Shown in pieces: positions 9,898 to 17,275 of a DNA stretch of 64,000 bases. Position 1 is the first letter of the stretch; each line of letters starts with the position of its first letter. The position numbers and the translations under genes were made by a program. The stretch comes from Streptomyces rubradiris (lineage in GTDB: Bacteria > Actinomycetota > Actinomycetes > Streptomycetales > Streptomycetaceae), in the NCBI RefSeq assembly GCF_016860525.1, contig NZ_BNEA01000015.1, positions 1,860,001 to 1,924,000 of the forward strand, given 5' to 3'. The notes beneath the pieces were generated by a model. That model worked only from the letters and a program-made list of their open reading frames with translations. It was not told where the DNA came from and made no database searches.

Positions 9898-10305
9898 TCA
9901 GTCCTCCGCGGGCGTCAGCCGCAGCGAGATGGAGTTGATGCAGTACCGCTGGTCGGTGGGGGTCGGGTAGCCCTCGCCCGCGAAGACGTGCCCCAGGTGG
10001 GAGCCGCAGCGGGCGCACCGGACCTCGGTGCGGACCATGCCGTGGGAGCGGTCCTCGACCAGTTCCACGGCGTCGGTGTCCTTGGGGTCGTAGAAGGACG
10101 GCCAGCCGCAGTGCGACTCGAACTTGGTCTCGGAGGTGAACAGTTCCGCGCCGCAGGCCCGGCAGGAGTACACCCCCTTGGTCTTGGTGTCCGTGTACTC
10201 ACCGGTGAAGGCCGGCTCGGTGGCGGACCGGCGCAGCACTGCGTACTCGGCCGGGGTCAGCTCCGCGCGCCACTGCTCGTCCGGCTTCTCGACGTCGTAC
10301 GCCAT
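9898..10305 (-). CDS. msrB: Peptide-methionine (R)-S-oxide reductase
   Basis: A 135-residue MsrB that reduces methionine-R-sulfoxide in oxidised proteins. Zinc cysteine pairs are Cys48-x-x-Cys51 (CRAC) and Cys97-x-x-Cys100 (CARC). The catalytic cysteine is Cys122 in RYCINSISLRL, and the resolving-type Cys66 is in SHCGWPSFYDP. The conserved block HLGHVFAGEGYPTPTDQRYC is intact. The start codon is 16 bp downstream of the murC stop, so the two genes share a transcript. The link with cell-wall synthesis is positional only; it recurs in Streptomyces. Confidence 0.97.
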   Translation of the reverse strand: MAYDVEKPDEQWRAELTPAEYAVLRRSATEPAFTGEYTDTKTKGVYSCRACGAELFTSETKFESHCGWPSFYDPKDTDAVELVEDRSHGMVRTEVRCARCGSHLGHVFAGEGYPTPTDQRYCINSISLRLTPAED

Positions 10306-10321
10306 CAGCTCTCAGCCCCTT

Positions 10322-11713
10322 TTACTGCGCGAGTCGGTCCAGGATCAGCGGGCCCAGGTCGGTCACGTCGCCCGCGCCCATGGTGAGAACGAGATCACCG
10401 GGCTTCGCCATTCCCGCGATCACCGCCGGGATGTCCGCCTTGTCGTGGACGGCGGTCACGTCGGCGCCGGCCGCGCGCGCGGACTCGATGATCAGCTCGC
10501 TGGTCACGCCGGGGATCGGGTCCTCGCGGGCCGGGTAGATGTCCAGCACCACCGAGGCGTCCGCGAGGGCCAGCGCCTGCCCCATCTCCTTGCCCAGCTC
10601 CTGGGTGCGGGAGAACAGGTGCGGCTGGAAGACGACGAGGATCCGGGCGTCGCCGGCGGCGCCGCGCATGGCCTCCAGGTCGGCCGTCATCTCGGTCGGG
10701 TGGTGGGCGTAGGAGTCGATCACCTGGACGCCGGCCGCCTCGCCCTTGAGCTGGAGGCGGCGCTTGACGCCGGTGTAGGCGGCGAGCGCGGGCGCCAGCT
10801 CGGCGGCCGGGATGCCGAGGGCGGCCCCGGCGGTGAGCGCGGCGACCGCGTTGAGCGCGTAGTGGCGGCCCGGCACGGAGACGGCGAAGGTCAGCTCCCG
10901 CCCGTCCAGCACCACCGTCACCCGGCTCCTCAGCCCCTGCGGGACGATCGACAGCACGCGCACGTCGGCGTCCCCGGCCTCGCCGTAGGTCACCACACGC
11001 ACCGCGCGGTCGCGCACCCGCCGGGTGAGCTCCCGGGCGCCCTCGTGGTCGGCGGAGACGACCAGGGTGCCGCCCTCGGTGATCCGGTCCACGAAGGTCT
11101 CGAAGGACTCGTGGATCTCGTCGATGGAGGCGTAGTTGGCGTGGTGGTCCAGCTCGACGTTGAGGACGATGGCGACCTCGGGCGCGTACTTGTGGAAGCT
11201 GCGGTCCGATTCGTCCGCCTCGGCGACGAAGATGTCGCCCTCGCCGTGCAGCGCGTTGGAGCCGGGCGCGTCCAGGTCGCCGCCGATGGCGTACGACGGC
11301 TTCAGGCCCAGCTCGGTCAGCGAGACCGCCAGCATCGAGGTGGTGGTGGTCTTGCCGTGGGTGCCGGCCACGGCGATCGGCCGCAGGCCCGCCATCAGCG
11401 CGGCCAGCGCGTCGGAGCGGTGCACCACCGGGATGCCCAGCTCGGCGGCGCGGACCAGCTCCGGGTTGTCCGCGCGGATCGCCGATGACACCACGACACA
11501 GCTCGCGTCGTCGGCGAGGTGCCCGGCGGCGTGTCCGATGTGCACGGTGGCGCCCAGCGCCCGGAGCGCCTCGGCGGTCGCCGACTCCTTGGCGTCGCTG
11601 CCGGCCACCCGGGCCCCACGCTGGGCCAGGATCTTCGCGATCCCGGACATCCCGGCGCCGCCGATGCCGATGAAGTGCGGTCGGTCCATGGCGGTAGGAA
11701 GGCCGGGTGCCAT
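10322..11713 (-). CDS. murC: UDP-N-acetylmuramate--L-alanine ligase
   Basis: A 463-residue Mur ligase that adds L-alanine to UDP-MurNAc, the first amino-acid step of peptidoglycan precursor synthesis in the cytoplasm. The N-terminal UDP-binding motif is HFIGIGGAGMSGIA (about residues 13-26). The ATP loop AGTHGKTTTTSM is near residue 115, and EADESDRSF plus the YAHHPTEM segment in the C-terminal domain are diagnostic of MurC. The ATG at 11713 is used; an internal ATG eight codons later (MDRPHF) is an alternative. It is the first gene of the murC-msrB pair and is not part of a dcw cluster here. Confidence 0.97.
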   Translation of the reverse strand: MAPGLPTAMDRPHFIGIGGAGMSGIAKILAQRGARVAGSDAKESATAEALRALGATVHIGHAAGHLADDASCVVVSSAIRADNPELVRAAELGIPVVHRSDALAALMAGLRPIAVAGTHGKTTTTSMLAVSLTELGLKPSYAIGGDLDAPGSNALHGEGDIFVAEADESDRSFHKYAPEVAIVLNVELDHHANYASIDEIHESFETFVDRITEGGTLVVSADHEGARELTRRVRDRAVRVVTYGEAGDADVRVLSIVPQGLRSRVTVVLDGRELTFAVSVPGRHYALNAVAALTAGAALGIPAAELAPALAAYTGVKRRLQLKGEAAGVQVIDSYAHHPTEMTADLEAMRGAAGDARILVVFQPHLFSRTQELGKEMGQALALADASVVLDIYPAREDPIPGVTSELIIESARAAGADVTAVHDKADIPAVIAGMAKPGDLVLTMGAGDVTDLGPLILDRLAQ

Positions 11714-11858
11714 GCGTTTCTCCCCAGAGACGGTACGAGCTAGAGCAGGCCTAGCCTATGCGCTGGAGCACCGGACACCCCGCAAGGGGCGCGGGCCGGC
11801 CCGTGCGGAGGGGCCGTACCGGTCGCGGCGGGCGCGCCCGGCCGCACGCCGCCCCCGG

Positions 11859-12332
11859 CTACGCCTTGCTGTGGGAGAACAGCTTCAGCACCGGCACCCC
11901 CACCTTGTGCCGCGCCCGCGAAGCCCAGTCCCGGTGGAAGAACTCCTCCACGTAGTGCGGATCGGTCAGCACGATCACCTCGTCCGCGTCCACCTCGGCG
12001 ACCAGCGCCTTCAGCGCGTCCAGCGGGTGGTCCTCGACCAGCCGCCCCTCCGCCTCGCTCCCCGCGGAGCGCAGCGCCTGGAGCGACACGTCGAGGGCCT
12101 GCCGTCCCACGCTGCGCGCTTCATGGCCCTCCGGGGTCTCGCCCTCCCGCACCGCCTCGTCGAGTTCGCCGAGCGCGATGTCGTCGATGGCCCGCAGCAG
12201 CCGGTCCGCCTGCTCGCCGCGCGGCTGGAGCAGCACGTGGAAGGAGACGGGCTCCTCTCCGTGCAAGGTGGTGACGAACTCCACGTCGGCGGACGTCATG
12301 GCCTTCTCGATCATCAGAACGCTTGTGAACAC
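11859..12332 (-). CDS. Conserved actinobacterial protein of unknown function
   Basis: A 157-residue soluble protein without a signal peptide or membrane segment. The C-terminal half (EDHPLDALKALVAEVDADEVIVLTDPHYVEEFFHRDWASRARHK) looks like an alternating beta/alpha nucleotide-binding or universal-stress-like fold: a hydrophobic strand VIVLTDP follows a helix. The N-terminal half is strongly acidic. The GTG start at 12332 has AAGGAGA 11 nt upstream; an internal ATG at residue 12 is possible. I recall orthologues always beside murC and the RibD-like gene in Streptomyces, sometimes labelled indole-3-glycerol-phosphate synthase, a label this sequence does not support. Function unknown. Confidence 0.8.
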   Translation of the reverse strand: MFTSVLMIEKAMTSADVEFVTTLHGEEPVSFHVLLQPRGEQADRLLRAIDDIALGELDEAVREGETPEGHEARSVGRQALDVSLQALRSAGSEAEGRLVEDHPLDALKALVAEVDADEVIVLTDPHYVEEFFHRDWASRARHKVGVPVLKLFSHSKA

Positions 12333-12461
12333 CAGGCGCCTCTTCTCCTTAGAGGGCCCGGCAGGGCCCCTGCGGAAACCATCCTTCCCCGTGATCGCAC
12401 GGGTACTGCCGCATTAAGTCTGCCCGCCGGAAGCTAACCGGAACGGATGATTCCGTTGATT

Positions 12462-13280
12462 TCAAGGCCGACGGTAGCGCCCGAAGAGGAATCCGTCCTC
12501 CTCCAGCAGGGACACGAGTGCGAACCGGTGCGGAACGGCGACCGCCGGCCCCCCGGCGATGCGCTGCGCGCCGCCCGCCGTCAGCGTCGGCGAGACGGTC
12601 AGGCAGAGCTCGTCCAGCACCTCCGCGGCGATCAGCTGGCCGAGCAGCCGGGGGCCGCCCTCGGTGAGCAGCCGGGTGTGTCCGAGGCCGGCGAGGGCCT
12701 CGATGGCGCGGGCGGGCTCCACGCCCATGCCCTCCCCGGCGGTCAGCACCCGGGCGCCGGCCTTCTCGGCGGCGGCGACCCGGTCGGGCGCGGCGGCGGC
12801 TCCGGTGAGGATCAGCGTCGGGACCAGGGGCGAGGTGAACAGGGGCAGCGTGAAGTCCAGGTCCAGGCTCGCGCTGACGATCGCGATCGCCGGGACCGGG
12901 GCCTGTCCGGCGGCCGCGCGCGCCCCGGCGAACTCGGCGCGCGCCCGGGCGGGGCGGTACCCCTCCTGCCGTACCGTTTCCGCACCGACGAGCACGACAT
13001 CCGCGAGCGCCCGCAGGGTGCCGAAGATCCGCATGTCGGCGGCGCTGGAGATGGGCTTGGAGTGGCCTTCGTGCTGGGCGGCGCCGTCGAGGGAGGAGAC
13101 CATGTTGGCCCGCAGCCAGGGCCGCGGGGCGCCCGGCCCGGGATCCGGGTAGGCGTAGGCGGCGGCCAGCTCGGCGAGGCCCCACTCCCGGTCCGCGGCC
13201 GCCCCCGGGGCGGCCGGTGCTCCCCCGTCGGTGCGGGCCTGGGCTGCTGTTTCTTCGGTCACAGGGAAGAGGCGTCGCAT
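12462..13280 (-). CDS. RibD C-terminal-domain pyrimidine reductase family protein
   Basis: A 272-residue protein with the RibD reductase/DHFR-like fold. Recognisable segments are RANMVSSLDGAAQHEGHSKPISSAADMRIFGTLRALADVVLVGAETVR (about residues 57-105), the nucleotide-binding LLTEGGPRLLGQLI and the C-terminal ELCLTVSPTL. RibD reduces the ribosyl chain of a pyrimidine in riboflavin synthesis using NADPH. Here the deaminase half is absent and no rib genes adjoin, so the substrate could differ. It is divergent from zapE with 36 bp between starts, so their promoters overlap. Residues 8-35 form a low-complexity Ala/Gly linker. Confidence 0.88.
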   Translation of the reverse strand: MRRLFPVTEETAAQARTDGGAPAAPGAAADREWGLAELAAAYAYPDPGPGAPRPWLRANMVSSLDGAAQHEGHSKPISSAADMRIFGTLRALADVVLVGAETVRQEGYRPARARAEFAGARAAAGQAPVPAIAIVSASLDLDFTLPLFTSPLVPTLILTGAAAAPDRVAAAEKAGARVLTAGEGMGVEPARAIEALAGLGHTRLLTEGGPRLLGQLIAAEVLDELCLTVSPTLTAGGAQRIAGGPAVAVPHRFALVSLLEEDGFLFGRYRRP

Positions 13281-13316
13281 CCGTGCAGTGTGACACGGCG
13301 CTTAGCATGGATAACC

Positions 13317-14420
13317 GTGTCCTCCTCCAGCACCGCCCCCGGTTTCGGCCCCCTGACCGACGCGGGCCCCCTCTCCCTGTGCGCCCGCGAGCCGCACGTG
13401 CCCGCGGACCGACTGGTCGCCGAGATGGTGCCGCCGCCGCGCTTCGACTCGGTCCGCTTCGCCACGTACCTCCCGGACCCGAACCAGCCCAGCCAGACGG
13501 AGGCCGTCCGGGTCCTGGAGGGCTTCGCCGCCGGTCTGGGCGGGCCACGGGCGTCCGGCACCGGCCGGCGCGGCTTCTTCGGGTTCGGCAAGGCCAGGGC
13601 GCCCAAGACCCCGGCCGGCCCGCGCGGGGTGTACCTGGACGGCGGCTACGGCGTCGGCAAGACCCACCTGCTGGCCTCCCTGTGGCACGCCGCCCCGGCG
13701 GAGCCGTCCCGCAAGGCGTTCGGCACCTTCGTGGAGCTGACCAACCTGGTCGGCGCGCTCGGCTTCCAGCAGACGGTGCGCACGCTGTCCGGGCACAGCC
13801 TGCTGTGCATCGACGAGTTCGAGCTGGACGACCCCGGCGACACGGTCCTGGTGTCGACGCTGCTCGGCAAGCTGGTCGAGGCGGGCGTGGCGCTCGCCGC
13901 CACCTCCAACACGCTGCCCGGCAAGCTGGGCGAGGGACGCTTCGCCGCCGCCGACTTCCTGCGCGAGATCCAGGGTCTGTCGGCCCACTTCCGCACCCTG
14001 CGCATCGACGGCGAGGACTACCGCCACCGCGGCCTGCCCGAGGCACCGGCGCCCTTCTCCGACGAGGAGGTCATGAAGACGGCGTTCGCCACCGAGGGCG
14101 CCTCGCTGGACGACTTCCCGAGCCTGCTGGAGCACCTGGCCAAGGTGCACCCGAGCCGGTACGGCGCCCTGACCGACGGGGTGCGGGCGGTGTGCCTGAC
14201 CGGCGTGCGGCCGGTGCCGGACCAGTCGACGGCGCTGCGGCTGGTGGTCCTCGCCGACCGGCTCTACGACCGCGAGGTGCCGGTGCTGGCCTCGGGGCTG
14301 CCGTTCGACCGGCTGTTCAGCGAGGAGATGCTGAACGGCGGTTACCGCAAGAAGTACTTCCGCGCCATCTCCCGGCTCACCGCGCTGGCCCGGGACGCAA
14401 AGGGGCTGACCGGCGCGTAG
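13317..14420 (+). CDS. zapE: Cell division protein ZapE (AFG1-like ATPase)
   Basis: A 367-residue AFG1/ZapE P-loop ATPase. Walker A GGYGVGKTH is at residues 109-117, Walker B LLCIDEFEL near 163-171, and FxSDEEVMKTAF plus LPFDRLFSEEMLNGGYRKKYFRAISRL at the C-terminus are family hallmarks. ZapE binds FtsZ in E. coli; in actinomycetes the role is untested. The GTG at 13317 gives MSSSSTAPGFGPLTD, an ordinary N-terminus; longer upstream frames run through the divergent RibD-like gene. A Gly/Arg insertion (about residues 76-102) before the P-loop is longer than in proteobacterial ZapE. It ends at a clear intrinsic terminator. Confidence 0.92.
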   Translation: MSSSSTAPGFGPLTDAGPLSLCAREPHVPADRLVAEMVPPPRFDSVRFATYLPDPNQPSQTEAVRVLEGFAAGLGGPRASGTGRRGFFGFGKARAPKTPAGPRGVYLDGGYGVGKTHLLASLWHAAPAEPSRKAFGTFVELTNLVGALGFQQTVRTLSGHSLLCIDEFELDDPGDTVLVSTLLGKLVEAGVALAATSNTLPGKLGEGRFAAADFLREIQGLSAHFRTLRIDGEDYRHRGLPEAPAPFSDEEVMKTAFATEGASLDDFPSLLEHLAKVHPSRYGALTDGVRAVCLTGVRPVPDQSTALRLVVLADRLYDREVPVLASGLPFDRLFSEEMLNGGYRKKYFRAISRLTALARDAKGLTGA

Positions 14421-14448
14421 TCGGCGCCATCCAATAACCCATCAACTG

Positions 14449-14492
14449 ACGCGGGTCAAGGGCGACTTCACGCCACTTGACCCGCGTTTTTT
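14449..14492 (+). terminator. Intrinsic terminator after zapE
   Basis: A perfect 12-bp stem ACGCGGGTCAAG / CTTGACCCGCGT followed directly by six T residues. This is a textbook factor-independent terminator, the clearest in the window. Confidence 0.92.
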
Positions 14493-14507
14493 ACGCTCTC
14501 TCAGCCC

Positions 14508-14596
14508 GTTAACTTCCAGTTAACCCAGCAAAGGTCTTTGCCAGGCTAAGGTGTTTCTTGACCATCCATTGACCAAGACTTGGTCCGTACTAGAAA
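14508..14596 (+). promoter_or_regulatory. Promoter region with two perfect inverted repeats
   Basis: GTTAACTTCCAGTTAAC at 14508-14524 has perfect 7-bp arms, and GACCAAGACTTGGTC at 14571-14585 has perfect 7-bp arms around one base. Between them the DNA is unusually AT-rich. A TTGACC at 14569-14574 spaced 16 bp from TAGAAA at 14591-14596 could be a promoter, with the second palindrome overlapping it as an operator would. The elements lie upstream of the small exported protein and carbonic anhydrase. The promoter call is tentative; the repeats are certain. Confidence 0.5.
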
Positions 14597-14621
14597 CATG
14601 AACAAGGCGGAGGGGGGGCTC

Positions 14622-15017
14622 ATGTTCCGCAGTACAGCCGTACGCGGCCTGCTCGCCGCCCTCGCCTCGGTGCTGCTCGCGCTCCAGTTGCGCGCGGGCG
14701 CCGAAAACTTCGCATCCGCGCACACGTTCGGCCAGACTTTGCTCAAGGCGGAGACCGGAATTGTTCCCTCCGCGCTGTCGGCGCGTGCCGGAGCGGACAC
14801 CGTCCGCGCCCCCGGCAGCCCGGACGCGCCCCTGGGTACCCCGCACCTTCGCGACCGGCATCGCGGCCAGGCGGCCGGATGGCCCGAAGAGAGCATCCTC
14901 GACTCCGGCCGGGGGGCCGGAGAGGCCCCGTCGGGACCGCCCGACGGAACACGCCACTCTTCCCCGAGAGCCACCAGAACCCACACTCCGGCAGTGCTTC
15001 AGGTCTTCCGCTGCTGA
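14622..15017 (+). CDS. Small putative exported protein
   Basis: A 131-residue protein of unknown function. The N-terminus (MFRSTAVRGLLAALASVLLALQLRAGA) is a good signal peptide or membrane anchor, and the rest is polar, low-complexity and Pro/Gly/Arg rich with no recognised domain. The ATG at 14622 is chosen because GGAGGGGGG sits just before it; an ATG at 14598 lacks a site. It lies 87 bp upstream of the carbonic anhydrase and downstream of paired palindromes, so the three genes may be co-transcribed. Coding status of the C-terminal half is less certain. Confidence 0.6.
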   Translation: MFRSTAVRGLLAALASVLLALQLRAGAENFASAHTFGQTLLKAETGIVPSALSARAGADTVRAPGSPDAPLGTPHLRDRHRGQAAGWPEESILDSGRGAGEAPSGPPDGTRHSSPRATRTHTPAVLQVFRC

Positions 15018-15104
15018 GAAGCGGGCGCCTCGCGCTCTCACCCCCCCACGACCATCGTTCGAGTCCGACGCGCCAGGCAGGCGCGCCAGGAGGAACCCAC
15101 ACAC

Positions 15105-15683
15105 ATGCAGCCCCTCATCGACAACGCCCGTACGTTCGGACAACGCCCTGAGGAGTTCGCCAAGCTCGCCGAAGGCCAGTCCCCGCAGGTCCTGTTCATC
15201 ACCTGCTCCGATTCCCGGGTCGTCCCCGCCCTCATCACGGGCGCCCGCCCCGGCGAACTCTTCGAGCTGCGCACCGCGGGCAACATCGTCCCGCCCTACG
15301 CCTCCGAGCACCCCACCAGCGAGGCGGCCACCATCGAGTACGCCGTGGAGGTGCTCGGCGTCCGGGACATCGTGGTCTGCGGCCACTCGCACTGCGGCGC
15401 CGTCGGCGCGCTGGTGCGCGGTGACGACCTCACCGCCGTGCCGGCCGTGCGCGACTGGCTGGTCTCGGCCACCCCTCGCCCGTCCGGCAAGGCCGAGGAC
15501 CCGGAGGTCGCCGAGGGCGTGCAGAGCCACGTCCTCACCCAGTTGCTGCGGCTCCGCTCCTACCCCTGCGTCGAGCGGAAGGTGGCCGAGGGCGAACTGG
15601 GCCTGCACGCCTGGTACTACGAGGTGCACACCGGCACGGTACGGACGCACCGCCAGCAGACCGACAGTTTCGAGGCCCTGTGA
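15105..15683 (+). CDS. Beta-class carbonic anhydrase
   Basis: A 192-residue beta-carbonic anhydrase interconverting CO2 and bicarbonate. Zinc ligands are Cys34 in ITCSDSR, His94 and Cys97 in CGHSHCGA, with the Asp36-Arg38 dyad present. The rest of the family core (ELFELRTAGNIV, EYAVEVLGVRDIVVCGHSHCG, GELGLHAWYYEV) is complete. AGGAGGAA precedes the ATG. Its stop overlaps the start of the SulP transporter by 4 bp (GTGA), a strong sign that the two work together, most simply in bicarbonate supply or pH balance. Confidence 0.96.
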   Translation: MQPLIDNARTFGQRPEEFAKLAEGQSPQVLFITCSDSRVVPALITGARPGELFELRTAGNIVPPYASEHPTSEAATIEYAVEVLGVRDIVVCGHSHCGAVGALVRGDDLTAVPAVRDWLVSATPRPSGKAEDPEVAEGVQSHVLTQLLRLRSYPCVERKVAEGELGLHAWYYEVHTGTVRTHRQQTDSFEAL

Positions 15684-17170
15684 GTCCGCCCATGACCGAC
15701 AACCGCACCCTCACATCCCGCTTCCCGCACCTGAAGCAGGACTTCGCCGCCTCGCTCGTCGTCTTCCTGGTCGCCGTCCCGCTGTGCGTGGGCGTGTCCG
15801 TCGCCTCCGGGGCACCGGCCGAACTCGGCCTGGTCACCGGCATCGTGGGCGGCCTCGTCACCGGACTGATGCGGGGCAGCAGCCTCCAGGTGTCCGGACC
15901 GGCCGCCGGTATGACCGTGCTCGTCTACGAGGCGGTGCAGGAGTTCGGCCTGCCGGTGCTCGGCGTGATCGTGCTCGCCTCCGGCGCCATCCAGATAGCC
16001 ATGGGCCTGCTGCGGCTGGGCCGGTACTTCCGTGCCATCTCCGTCTCCGTCGTGGAGGGGATGCTGGCCGGCATCGGCCTGGTGATCATCGCCGGGCAGC
16101 TCTACCCGGCGATGGCGGCCAAGGCCCCCGACTCCGGTCTGGACAAGATCGCCGAACTGCCCGGCACGCTCGTGGACTCCTTCGGTGACACCGGCGCGCT
16201 GTCCTCCCTGGCGGTGGCCGCGGGCACCATCGCGGTGCTGCTGCTGTGGAAGCACGCGCCGGAGAAGGTGCGCACGGTGCCCGGCCCGCTCGCCGCGGTC
16301 GGGCTCGCCACGCTGGCCGTGTTCGCGCTGGACATGCCCGTGGCCACGGTCGAGGTGCAGGGCCTGCTCGGTTCCGTCCAGCCGCCGCCGCTGAGCGCCT
16401 TCGGCGAACTCGCCGGCATCGGACTGCTGGGCACGGTCGTCGCGTTCACCCTGATCGCGTCCGCCGAGTCCCTGTTCAGCGCGGCGGCCGTGGACCGGCT
16501 GCACTCCGGGCCGCGCACCGAGTACAACAAGGAGCTCATCGCCCAGGGCACCGGCAACATGGTGTGCGGGGCGCTCGGCGCGCTGCCGATGACCGCGGTG
16601 ATCGTGCGCAGCGCGGCCAACGTCCAGGCGGGTGCCCGTACGAAGGCCTCCCGGGTGCTGCACGGCGCGTGGCTGCTGCTGTTCGCGGCGCTGCTGCCCG
16701 ACGTGCTCGCGTACATCCCGATCCCGGCCCTCGCGGGCATCCTCATCCACGCGGGTGCCAAGCTGATCCCCGTCCGGTCGCTGGGCTCGCTGTGGCGCGA
16801 GCACCGGGGGGAGGCGGTCGTCCTCGCCGTCACCGCCGTCTCCATCGTCGCCGTCAGCATGTTCGAGGGCGTGCTCATCGGTCTGGCGCTGGCGGTGGCG
16901 AAGTCCGCCTGGGAGGCCTCGCACGTCAAGCTGGACGTCGTGGACGAGGGCACCGGCCCGATAGAGGCGCGCCTGACGGGCAACGCCACCTTCCTGCGGC
17001 TGCCGAAGATCCTGGACAGCCTGGAGTCGCTGCCGCAGGACCGTCCGGTCCGGCTCGACCTGTCCGGGCTGCACCACGTGGACCACGCCTGCCGCATGGC
17101 CATGGACAACTGGGCGGCACGGCACAGCACGGCCGGGACCGACCCGGTCAAGCTGGTCACAGCCGCCTGA
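15680..17170 (+). CDS. SulP-family anion transporter with STAS domain
   Basis: A 496-residue membrane protein. Ten or more hydrophobic helices span about residues 20-400; the first region (FAASLVVFLVAVPLCVGVSVASGAPAELGLVTGIVGGLVTG) and GSSLQVSGPAAGMTVLVYE are SulP signatures. The C-terminal STAS region (about 425-490) reads TFLRLPKILDSLESLPQDRPVRLDLSGLHHVDHACR. Family members carry sulfate or bicarbonate. Coupling to carbonic anhydrase by a 4-bp overlap favours bicarbonate, as in BicA-like systems; that is inference. The GTG at 15680 and an ATG at 15692 are both possible starts. Confidence 0.93.
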   Translation: MSPPMTDNRTLTSRFPHLKQDFAASLVVFLVAVPLCVGVSVASGAPAELGLVTGIVGGLVTGLMRGSSLQVSGPAAGMTVLVYEAVQEFGLPVLGVIVLASGAIQIAMGLLRLGRYFRAISVSVVEGMLAGIGLVIIAGQLYPAMAAKAPDSGLDKIAELPGTLVDSFGDTGALSSLAVAAGTIAVLLLWKHAPEKVRTVPGPLAAVGLATLAVFALDMPVATVEVQGLLGSVQPPPLSAFGELAGIGLLGTVVAFTLIASAESLFSAAAVDRLHSGPRTEYNKELIAQGTGNMVCGALGALPMTAVIVRSAANVQAGARTKASRVLHGAWLLLFAALLPDVLAYIPIPALAGILIHAGAKLIPVRSLGSLWREHRGEAVVLAVTAVSIVAVSMFEGVLIGLALAVAKSAWEASHVKLDVVDEGTGPIEARLTGNATFLRLPKILDSLESLPQDRPVRLDLSGLHHVDHACRMAMDNWAARHSTAGTDPVKLVTAA

Positions 17171-17177
17171 CAGCCCT

Positions 17178-17225
17178 CCCGTGGGGCCGGGACGCCGTAA
17201 CCTCTCGGCATCCCGGCCCCACGGG
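17178..17225. terminator. Long hairpin after the SulP gene
   Basis: A perfect 15-bp stem (CCCGTGGGGCCGGGA with its complement) around an 18-nt loop, starting 8 bp after the stop codon. It probably ends the carbonic anhydrase-SulP transcript. No T-tract. Confidence 0.75.
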
Positions 17226-17275
17226 CCTATCGTGGCAACAGCAGACAAAACCGACCTCTGGGCGAGGAGGTCGCC

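Noticed and set aside
8854..10018. Upstream extension of the osmoprotectant ATPase to 10018
   Set aside because: The frame beyond 9733 overlaps msrB and has no family similarity; the ATPase domain begins at the TTG at 9733.
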